A stretch of 9,815 bases of DNA from Fibrobacter sp. (GTDB lineage: Bacteria; Fibrobacterota; Fibrobacteria; Fibrobacterales; Fibrobacteraceae), in contig JAEDLI010000089.1 of NCBI GenBank assembly GCA_016295375.1, positions 1-9,815 of the forward strand, written 5' to 3'. The notes beneath the pieces are model-generated. The model saw nothing but the letters and a program-made list of their open reading frames with translations, was not told where the DNA came from and made no database searches. The translations under genes and the position numbers were made by a program. Below are positions 5,432 to 9,815 of the stretch, in pieces (the first letter of the stretch is position 1; every line of letters begins with the position of its first letter).

Positions 5432-6649
5432 ATGAATTTCCTGCAGCTTGCACTTGAACTTTCCTTCGGGTCTATCGGCGTAAGCCGCCCGAATCCGGCG
5501 GTGGGTGCCGTTGTAGTGAAAGACGGTCTGGTTGTGGGGCGGGGGGCGACACAGAGCCCTGGGAACGCCCACGCCGAAGTCATGGCTCTGCGTGACGCGG
5601 GCGAACTTGCCCGCGGGGCGGCCTTGTTCGTGACGCTGGAGCCCTGCTGCCATTACGGCCGCACGCCCCCCTGCACCAAGGCTATCGTCGAAGCGGGAAT
5701 TTCCGAAGTTTATTTCGCCCATGCAGACCCGAACCCGGCTGTCCGTGGCAAAAGCCGTGGCATTCTGGAGGCCGCTGGCGTCAAGGTTTACGAGGGCAAG
5801 GACGCCTGCCTGCGGGCCCATGCCGCAAGCGGCTGGAACGACAGTAGCTCCGCCGAAGGTTGCACCCTTCTTTCTCCCGACGAGTCGGAAAACGAAGGGG
5901 CGGTGGTCTTTGCCGAAATAGAACGGTTCTTTGAAGCGTATGATTATTTTGTACGTAACAAGAAGACTTTTGTAGAAGTCAAGGTTGCCCTTTCGGAAAG
6001 TGGTTTCATGGGAATGCAGGACGGTGACGGTCGTCCCGCCCCCTTGAACATCACAAAGCAGGGGGCTGCCTGCTGGAATCATGAACTGCGGGCCATGAGT
6101 GACGCCATCCTGGTGGGGGCGGGAACGCTCCTTGCCGACAACCCTTCTTTGGATGTGCGTTTTGCCCACGGCAACAGTCCTGTAAAAATCCTCTGGGCGG
6201 GGCATCACGAGTTTAGAGAATCGGAAATTTCGGCGTTGAAGTTCTTTTCGCAGGTTGGTGACGCTACATCAATTCCGCGACTGGTGTTCACTTGCGTTGA
6301 ACAGCCCGCCATCAAAGGTGAAACAATCCTTTTAAGCGGCAACACCTTCGAAGAAAACTGGACGGAGATGATTGCGGAACTTTCACGCCGGGGAATGCAC
6401 CGCCTGATGGTGGAGCCTGGCGCCCATTTAGCCGAAAAGATTTTCGGCAATTCAGGTGATCGAGGCGAAAAAAATACGCCTCTGTGGAACCGCCTGGATT
6501 TGTGGAAATCTACTGACCCTTCCGTAGAGCGAATTTTATCTCAAGAAAATTGCGAGGGAATCGCATTCTCGGGCGTGCCCGATTCCGCCGTGGCAAAAGA
6601 ATCGGCCATCATCGGCCCCGATGTGCTGACGGTGTATTATCCGGGGTAA
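5432..6649 (+). CDS. ribD: Bifunctional riboflavin biosynthesis deaminase/reductase RibD
   Basis: RibD carries out steps two and three of riboflavin synthesis: deamination of the pyrimidine intermediate, then NADPH-dependent reduction of its ribose. The protein has 405 residues, longer than the usual 350-380. Deaminase domain, about 1-120: PNPAVGAVVV, the HAE motif (zinc ligand H47, catalytic E49) and PCCHYGRTPPC with zinc ligands C72 and C81. Reductase domain, about 170-405: DAILVGAGTLLADNPSL at 224-240 and a VEPGAHLAEKIF motif replacing the more usual VEGG. The inter-domain linker (about 122-158) carries an extra acidic, Ser-rich insertion of roughly 30 residues, and the normally conserved SLDG of the reductase reads LSESG, so the reductase deserves checking. 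No other rib gene is adjacent. There is no ribosome binding site; the ATG follows repeat DNA directly. No FMN riboswitch was seen. Confidence 0.93.
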   Translation: MNFLQLALELSFGSIGVSRPNPAVGAVVVKDGLVVGRGATQSPGNAHAEVMALRDAGELARGAALFVTLEPCCHYGRTPPCTKAIVEAGISEVYFAHADPNPAVRGKSRGILEAAGVKVYEGKDACLRAHAASGWNDSSSAEGCTLLSPDESENEGAVVFAEIERFFEAYDYFVRNKKTFVEVKVALSESGFMGMQDGDGRPAPLNITKQGAACWNHELRAMSDAILVGAGTLLADNPSLDVRFAHGNSPVKILWAGHHEFRESEISALKFFSQVGDATSIPRLVFTCVEQPAIKGETILLSGNTFEENWTEMIAELSRRGMHRLMVEPGAHLAEKIFGNSGDRGEKNTPLWNRLDLWKSTDPSVERILSQENCEGIAFSGVPDSAVAKESAIIGPDVLTVYYPG

Positions 6650-6694
6650 TTTTTTTTTCTGGTAATCGCCAAGAATTATTGCTTTCTTGTCTTA

Positions 6695-6709
6695 TTTTTA
6701 GTGTATTGT
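6695..6709 (+). promoter_or_regulatory. Possible promoter of the toxin-antitoxin-like pair
   Basis: T5 (6695-6699) is followed by AGTG and TATTGT (6704-6709), with TTGCTT at 6679-6684 as a poor -35 candidate at 19 bases. A start near 6716 would give a leader of about 70 bases to the ATG at 6786. The arrangement resembles the T-tract plus TA box found before other genes in the window. Confidence 0.28.
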
Positions 6710-6785
6710 AAATAAAGGAACCGACTTGATTGGTTGCCGCCTGGCCTTTGGCCTGCTTTCTATATGGTATAACAGAAGAGGAATT

Positions 6786-7004
6786 ATGGCTCGCGAAATA
6801 CGAGAAACTCCTATCCTGTTCGGCGAGGATGCTCGCCGGTTTTTGGCCCGTATGGAAGAGCGGCACCCGGAACCTCCGGAAATTCGTGCCCGCCGCCTGC
6901 GGAATTACGAATTCATGAAAAAGGCCTATGAGCATGGCATGGCTGAGAAGCGTGCCCGTGAAGCGGCCAACGGAGGTATCGACCTGTGGTTCGACAATGT
7001 GTAG
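6786..7004 (+). CDS. Small antitoxin-like protein upstream of a GNAT gene
   Basis: Protein of 72 residues starting at ATG 6786, with AAGAGG ending 4 bases before it. An upstream TTG-initiated frame from 6726 adds 20 residues with no support. Its N-terminal motif IRETPILFGEDARRF (about residues 5-19) matches the 'I-TP-L-G-DA-F' pattern that I recall from small proteins encoded just before GNAT-type acetyltransferases in Bacteroidota and Fibrobacter. The middle is very basic and helical (PEIRARRLRNYEFMKKA), and the C-terminus (GGIDLWFDNV) overlaps the next gene. In type II toxin-antitoxin pairs of this kind the small protein would bind and neutralise the acetyltransferase and often represses the operon. 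No ribbon-helix-helix is obvious, so the antitoxin role rests mainly on gene order. Confidence 0.68.
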   Translation: MAREIRETPILFGEDARRFLARMEERHPEPPEIRARRLRNYEFMKKAYEHGMAEKRAREAANGGIDLWFDNV

Positions 7005-7544
7005 ATATATCTACAAAAAGTTTTATTCGGCTTGATTCGAACAACATTGTGAAAAATTTCAGTTGCGGCGATGCTGACTTGGATGATTTCATTCTTCATC
7101 GGGCCTCTGCTTTTCAAAAGCATCTGTTTTCGGTTAGCTATGCCTATGTAGACGATGTTTCCGGCCAGATTCTCGCCTATTGCAGCCTTGCAAACGACAA
7201 GGTAGCCATTACGGATTTCAAGGACCGAGCGAAGTTCAATCGATTCCGAAAAAAAGCGGGGGTTTCCAAACGAAAAACGGTTGAAAAGTTACCCAGCGGT
7301 TAAGTTGTGTCGCCTTGGTGTAGAAACATTTGCCAAGGGGCGGCAGATTGGGACTACGGTGTTGGATTACATCAAGTCCATGTTTGTTATAGAGAACAAG
7401 ACGGGTTGTCGTTTCTTGACGGTGGATGCTTATTTGGAGGCCGTCCCGTTTTACGTGAAGAATGGTTTCCGCTTCATGACGCAGGACGACAACGACCCTC
7501 ACACGAGGCTGATGTATTTCGACCTGATGGACTTGGAAACGTAA
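6986..7544 (+). pseudogene. GNAT acetyltransferase (putative toxin), broken by a 1-base frameshift
   Basis: Two frames together make one GNAT-fold acetyltransferase. Part one (from GTG 6986, 105 residues, stop at 7301-7303) carries the N-terminal half: FIRLDSNNIVKNFSCGDADLDDFI, ...GQILAYCSLANDKVAI. Part two, read in the +1 frame from about 7260 to 7544, carries the acetyl-CoA loop (KGRQIGTTVLDYIKS) and the C-terminal TVDAYLEAVPFYVKNGF with the usual Tyr. Removing one G from the GGGGG at 7258-7262, or one A from the A7 at 7249-7255, joins them into a continuous protein (RFRKKAGFPNEKRLKSYPAV) of 185 residues, normal for GNAT toxins that acetylate charged tRNA. The break is at the homopolymers, so it is a recent mutation, a variable switch or a sequencing error. 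As written, the product lacks the acetyl-CoA binding half and should be inactive. It overlaps the antitoxin-like gene by 19 bases. Confidence 0.82.
7000..7015. promoter_or_regulatory. Perfect 16-bp palindrome at the antitoxin/toxin junction
   Basis: TGTAGATATATCTACA is fully self-complementary. It covers the stop codon of the antitoxin-like gene (7002-7004) and codons 5-10 of the GNAT frame. It could be a DNA-binding site for the pair or an mRNA fold that limits toxin translation. Lying inside coding sequence, it is unlikely to be random, but no second copy was found near the promoter. Confidence 0.5.
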
Positions 7545-7624
7545 ATTTTTTCGCAGCCTGCGGGATAATTTCAGACAAAGTGGACCTGCAGGGCCTGTTT
7601 CTTCAAAAATATTAGTCAAAACTG

Positions 7625-7641
7625 TTTTTTTTTCTTACATT
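7625..7641 (+). promoter_or_regulatory. Possible promoter of the FISUMP lipoprotein gene
   Basis: Nine T (7625-7633) precede TACATT (7636-7641), about 36 bases before the ATG at 7678. A ribosome binding site CGGAG (7667-7671) follows, 6 bases before the ATG. No -35 hexamer is clear, as for the other candidates here. Confidence 0.32.
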
Positions 7642-7677
7642 CTGGAGTGGGCAAATTACAAACTTACGGAGAAAATA

Positions 7678-8898
7678 ATGAAAAAACAGAATTTTACTGT
7701 TGCGTCATCCTTGAACCGCCCTGCGTGGAAACATCGTGTCATTGCGAGCACAAGGTCACTGAGCTTGTCGAAGTGGTGCGTGGCAATCTCTCTACCGCTG
7801 GTCTTTGCCGCCTGTGACGACAGTTCCAGCGACTTGTCTAGCGAAATTCCCATTTACGGGAGCGAGGCAACCCTGCCCGACATTTGTGAAAAGGAAGTCG
7901 CCAAGGTGGACATCTCATTTTTTGCCTGTCTAGAGAACAAGTGGGTGGTTGTTACCGACTCCGTCATCATTGAAAAAATTAAGGACGGGCTTGACGGGGA
8001 CAAGCTGAAAGCTGATCTGGAAGATCTGATGTCGAGACAGTCCAGTTCCTCCAAGAAGCAGTTCAGGCCGTTCAGCAGCGAAGTATCGGACGAACCCGAT
8101 TTGTCAGGTGACACAAATGTCGACGAGGAATCTTCCTCCAGTGCCGCCTCGGAATACAGTTCCGACACTGGTAGCGAGGGGTCTTCATCATCTCGTCATT
8201 CCCTGCTTGACGAGGAATCTTCCTCCAGCGGACAGAAAAAATCCTGCGATGACTTGGCCTACAATCCCGATACGCAATTTTGTGATACCCGAGACGGCAC
8301 ACTCTACAGGTTCGTGACCATCGCAAGCGAAAACCCCGCCTACAGCAAGAAGTGGATGGCGGAGAATCTGAACTATCAGACTACAAACAGTTGGTGTGGC
8401 GGCGGAAGTGCCGGAACAAAGATGGCGGGCGACTGCTCCGTGTATGGGAGACTCTATACCTGGGCTGCCGCCATGGGTAAGCTCGAGGATGAGTGTGGCT
8501 TCGGTCATGACTGCATCACCCTGGGCAAGGGCAACGTGCAGGGGGTGTGTCCCGACGGTTGGCACGTTCCCATGCAGGATGAATGGAACGCCCTGTTCGC
8601 CGCGGTGGGTGGTGAGTCCACAGCGGGCCAAAAACTCAAGGCCCAAACTGACTGGAGGGCGTATAGCGGCATCACCAACGAGGACGCCTACGGCTTTTCC
8701 GCGCTGCCCGCTGGCTACAGGGGCAACGTTGGTTACTTCTACTATTTCACCCTCGGTGCTTACTTTTGGAGTGCCACGCAGGACGATAGCGACTACTCCT
8801 ACTACGTGTATATGGGCTACTGCAATGACTATGCGGAACTGGGCAATGTTGACAAGAACCGCGACTTCTCCGTCCGTTGCGTCAAGGATTCTGAATAA
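7678..8898 (+). CDS. FISUMP-domain lipoprotein
   Basis: Protein of 406 residues with CGGAG 6 bases before ATG 7678. The signal peptide is unusually long: about 33 polar residues precede the hydrophobic core (CVAISLPLVFAA), with the probable lipidated Cys at 46. Part of this lead (VIASTRSLSLSKW) is the translation of a dispersed repeat. Next come a short domain (about 60-120, ICEKEVAKVDISFFACLENKW) and a Ser/Asp/Glu-rich linker (about 120-190) with two DEESSSS blocks. The C-terminal FISUMP domain (about 200-406) has the hallmark stretches WMAENLNY, GRLYTWAAAMG, GVCPDGWHVPMQDEWNAL, AYGFSALPAGYR, YFWSATQ and the final FSVRCVKD. FISUMP is a large paralogous family of Fibrobacter exported proteins of unknown function; surface display and a role in adhesion or carbohydrate contact are inferences. 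Family identity is certain. Confidence 0.92.
   Translation: MKKQNFTVASSLNRPAWKHRVIASTRSLSLSKWCVAISLPLVFAACDDSSSDLSSEIPIYGSEATLPDICEKEVAKVDISFFACLENKWVVVTDSVIIEKIKDGLDGDKLKADLEDLMSRQSSSSKKQFRPFSSEVSDEPDLSGDTNVDEESSSSAASEYSSDTGSEGSSSSRHSLLDEESSSSGQKKSCDDLAYNPDTQFCDTRDGTLYRFVTIASENPAYSKKWMAENLNYQTTNSWCGGGSAGTKMAGDCSVYGRLYTWAAAMGKLEDECGFGHDCITLGKGNVQGVCPDGWHVPMQDEWNALFAAVGGESTAGQKLKAQTDWRAYSGITNEDAYGFSALPAGYRGNVGYFYYFTLGAYFWSATQDDSDYSYYVYMGYCNDYAELGNVDKNRDFSVRCVKDSE
7738..7789 (+). repeat. Dispersed ATTGC...GCAAT repeat inside the signal-peptide coding region
   Basis: The segment begins GTCATTGCGA and ends GTGGCAATCT, with inverse ends ATTGC (7741-7745) and GCAAT. Its first ten bases equal the inverse of 9106-9115, the end of a hairpin repeat in the intergenic region. 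Its translation, VIASTRSLSLSKW, is the typical reading of a widespread class of intergenic repeats. It lies in frame in the N-region of the FISUMP lipoprotein signal peptide. Confidence 0.6.
8122..8228 (+). repeat. Duplicated DEESSSS linker block
   Basis: GACGAGGAATCTTCCTCCAG occurs identically at 8122-8141 and 8209-8228, 87 bases apart and in the same frame. It encodes DEESSSS in the linker of the FISUMP lipoprotein. An exact 20-base match suggests recent duplication or homogenisation rather than codon choice alone. Confidence 0.85.
8194..8220 (+). repeat. Dispersed CGTCATTCCCTGCTTGAC-type repeat inside the linker
   Basis: CGTCATTCCCTGCTTGAC followed by GAGGAATCT resembles a common family of intergenic repeats with GTCATTCC...GGAATC ends. 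In frame here it encodes RHSLLDEES; in the next frame it reads VIPCLTRNL, the usual translation of such repeats. No second copy exists in this window, so the assignment rests on recall of the repeat class. Confidence 0.45.
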
Positions 8899-8910
8899 AG
8901 TAACAGTTGC

Positions 8911-8927
8911 GACCGACGGTCTTTTTT
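8911..8927 (+). terminator. Possible short Rho-independent terminator after the FISUMP gene
   Basis: GACC (8911-8914) and GGTC (8918-8921) form a 4-bp stem with a 3-base loop, followed directly by six T. It begins 13 bases after the stop codon. Position and T-run fit a terminator, but the stem is short. Confidence 0.42.
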
Positions 8928-8982
8928 GCAGGCGACTGTGCCCTTGAGACTCTGATTATTTAGGGGGCGTTGCGGCCTTTGA

Positions 8983-9049
8983 CCACTTAGCGCTTCAGCG
9001 CTTATGTGGGCATGGCCACCTTTAGGTGGTGTGTCCCCGCTAGAGGGGG
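8983..9049. repeat. Cluster of three adjacent hairpins
   Basis: Hairpin A: CCAC (8983-8986) with GTGG (9006-9009) enclosing AGCGCT (8989-8994) and AGCGCT (8997-9002). Hairpin B: CCACCT (9016-9021), TT, AGGTGG (9024-9029). Hairpin C: CCCC (9035-9038) with GGGG (9045-9048) around GCTAGA. Three perfect or nearly perfect stems within 67 bases suggest a composite REP/BIME-like element. Confidence 0.7.
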
Positions 9050-9082
9050 TGATGGAAGCTTTGGCGAGATCGTTGGATTGTG

Positions 9083-9112
9083 ATTGCTTCACCCCTATTC
9101 GGGGTTCGCAAT
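9083..9112. repeat. ATTGC...GCAAT hairpin repeat
   Basis: ATTGC (9083-9087) pairs with GCAAT (9108-9112), and ACCCC (9091-9095) pairs with GGGGT (9101-9105) around TATTC. Its right end, TCGCAATGAC at 9106-9115, is the exact inverse of the start of the repeat embedded in the FISUMP lipoprotein gene at 7738-7747. Confidence 0.7.
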
Positions 9113-9152
9113 GACACTGCCGGCTTCTGTCTAATCGCCAAGGCTGCAATCA

Positions 9153-9182
9153 GGGGGAGATGTCCCCCCCCCCACACACACA
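9153..9182. repeat. Hairpin with C10 homopolymer and (CA)5
   Basis: GGGGGA (9153-9158) and TCCCCC (9163-9168) form a 6-bp stem with loop GATG. The C-run continues to ten (9164-9173) and passes into five CA steps (9173-9182). Tracts of this kind change length easily. It lies about 170 bases upstream of the GH57-like start. Confidence 0.8.
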
Positions 9183-9331
9183 CCACATTATTGAGTTATC
9201 TGTCGTCAGTTTTCAGTCCTCAGCATATAATTTGGCGTCAAAGGCGCGACAATAAGAACTCACAACGCATAACTGACAACTCATTACTAATCTCTCATTC
9301 CACATTACCCTAACCACCAACCACTAGCCCC

Positions 9332-9351
9332 TTTTTACTATCCTTTATCCC
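9332..9351 (+). promoter_or_regulatory. Possible promoter abutting the GH57-like start codon
   Basis: T5 (9332-9336) is followed by AC and TATCCT (9339-9344), whose last base is 8 positions before the A of ATG 9352. The 14 bases before the ATG (CTATCCTTTATCCC) closely match those before the M23 GTG (CTATCTTTTGCGCC). CTAGCCCCT, related to the 14-bp repeat, lies just upstream at 9324-9332. There is no ribosome binding site. Confidence 0.38.
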
Positions 9352-9815
9352 ATGAAACCCGTCGTTTCTTTTTTGCTTCAGCTTTCGCCCCAGACGGCCT
9401 ACGGCAATCTGGAGTCCGTCGCCCGCAACCTGTCGGACGGTCTCGAGATTTTGCTGAATTACCGGAAGGTGAAGTGCTCCATCTTTATGGACGGCCCGAC
9501 CATGGAAATGCTGAAGAAGACGGCGAAGCCCCTGTCCATAGGTAAAATCAAGGCCGGGGTTGACGAGGGTCTTGTTGAATTTTTGGGCGGTGGTTTTTAC
9601 GACCCCATGCTTCCGCTGTTCCCGAAGGACCTTCAGGTCCGCCAGTTGAAAAAGCACCGGTCCAAGCTGAAGTCCTTCTTGGGCCTGGAACCCCAGGGCT
9701 ATTTCAACTCGTCCCTGGTCTGGGAAATGGGCATGATTTCTGTGCTGGAGGAGTGTGCCTTTGACTACGCTCTGGTGAGCGAGGCCGCCGTCCGGGAGGC
9801 CCTGGGCCGCAATTC
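9352..9815 (+). CDS. GH57-like protein, N-terminal part, catalytic nucleophile apparently missing
   Basis: The frame is open from ATG 9352 to the window edge (154 complete codons). The text VEFLGGGFYDPMLPLFPKDLQVRQLKKHRSKL (about 75-106) and PQGYFNSSLVWEMGMISVLEECAFDYALV (about 114-142) matches the N-terminal barrel of glycoside hydrolase family 57 (alpha-amylase and 4-alpha-glucanotransferase type). In active GH57 enzymes the second stretch reads like RGxWLxERVWEP, with the Glu as nucleophile; here the aligned position is Ser121 (GYFNSSLVWE). The N-terminal HQP-type motif also appears replaced (LLQLSPQ). No signal peptide is seen, so it is probably cytoplasmic, where it would relate to glycogen metabolism. 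Non-catalytic GH57 homologues are known, so this may be a binding or regulatory protein. The general acid Asp and the C-terminal domains lie outside the window. Confidence 0.82.
   Translation, partial: MKPVVSFLLQLSPQTAYGNLESVARNLSDGLEILLNYRKVKCSIFMDGPTMEMLKKTAKPLSIGKIKAGVDEGLVEFLGGGFYDPMLPLFPKDLQVRQLKKHRSKLKSFLGLEPQGYFNSSLVWEMGMISVLEECAFDYALVSEAAVREALGRN

Larger units (their letters stand above)
8899..9351. other. Long intergenic stretch of hairpins and simple repeats
   Basis: This 453-base gap separates the FISUMP gene from the GH57-like gene. In order it holds the short terminator candidate, four hairpins (8983-9112), a GGGGGA/TCCCCC hairpin running into C10 and CA repeats (9153-9182), low-complexity TCAGTTTTCAG- and ACTCACAAC-like text (about 9190-9300), and CTAGCCCCT plus a promoter-like box before 9352. 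No convincing coding frame or RNA gene was found. Confidence 0.7.

Noticed and set aside
5342..6208. Minus-strand frame of 288 residues opposite ribD
   Set aside because: It is antisense to the conserved RibD domains, and its C-terminal end is just translated repeat DNA.
6768..6773. TATAAC as the -10 box of the toxin-antitoxin pair
   Set aside because: Transcription would begin at or inside the ribosome binding site, leaving almost no leader.
6726..6785. Longer start for the antitoxin-like protein (TTG 6726)
   Set aside because: The added residues have no ribosome binding site, whereas ATG 6786 has AAGAGG at a good distance.
7247..7284. Programmed -1 frameshift in the GNAT gene at A AAA AAA
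   Set aside because: A -1 shift runs into a stop at 7282-7284; the downstream half needs a +1 shift, so mutation or slippage fits better.
8108..8317. Plus-strand frame of 69 residues within the FISUMP gene
   Set aside because: It is an alternative-frame reading of the linker, useful only because it exposes the VIPCLTRNL repeat signature.
9310..9657. Minus-strand frame opposite the GH57-like gene
   Set aside because: The plus strand encodes recognisable GH57 barrel motifs; the minus product does not resemble any family.

Overview
The window looks like chromosomal DNA from a Fibrobacter-type bacterium (phylum Fibrobacterota). The strongest clue is a lipoprotein at 7678-8898 that ends in a FISUMP-type domain (the 'Fibrobacter succinogenes major paralogous' family) behind a Ser/Asp/Glu-rich linker. 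Secreted lamin-tail-domain proteins, an outer-membrane-type barrel, frequent TTG/GTG starts and gaps packed with short dyad repeats fit the same assignment. This rests on protein and style recognition, not on a marker gene.

Layout. (1) A minus-strand gene begins at 33 and leaves the window on the left. (2) 34-413 is a divergent intergenic region with four 14-bp tandem repeats and a dispersed dyad repeat. (3) 414-1334 encodes a membrane-anchored M23 (LytM-type) peptidase. (4) 1405-5265 is a tight four-gene run: a two-domain lamin-tail secreted protein, a probable outer-membrane barrel, a membrane-anchored PAS-only sensor-like protein and a rhodanese lipoprotein. The first three genes overlap and the last starts 1 bp after its neighbour. 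(5) 5266-5431 is a mosaic of short repeats. (6) 5432-6649 is ribD (riboflavin synthesis), standing alone. (7) 6786-7544 is a putative toxin-antitoxin pair of a small antitoxin-like protein and a GNAT acetyltransferase; the acetyltransferase is broken by a one-base frameshift. (8) 7678-8898 is the FISUMP lipoprotein, whose signal peptide and linker appear to contain dispersed intergenic-type repeats read as protein. (9) 8899-9351 is a long non-coding stretch of hairpins and simple repeats. (10) 9352 to the right edge is the start of a GH57-like protein that seems to lack the family's catalytic nucleophile.

Best leads: in-frame capture of dispersed repeats by the FISUMP lipoprotein; the frameshifted GNAT toxin with an intact partner and a 16-bp perfect palindrome at the gene junction; the nucleophile-less GH57 homologue; a shared T-tract/TATCYT box that abuts the start codons of the M23 and GH57 genes at the same distance, suggesting leaderless transcripts; and a CTAGGGG repeat family lying close upstream of three start codons. 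I see no RNA gene, CRISPR array, insertion sequence or prophage. I do not see a clear new multi-gene defence or metabolic system; the four-gene envelope operon is the nearest to an uncharacterised one.
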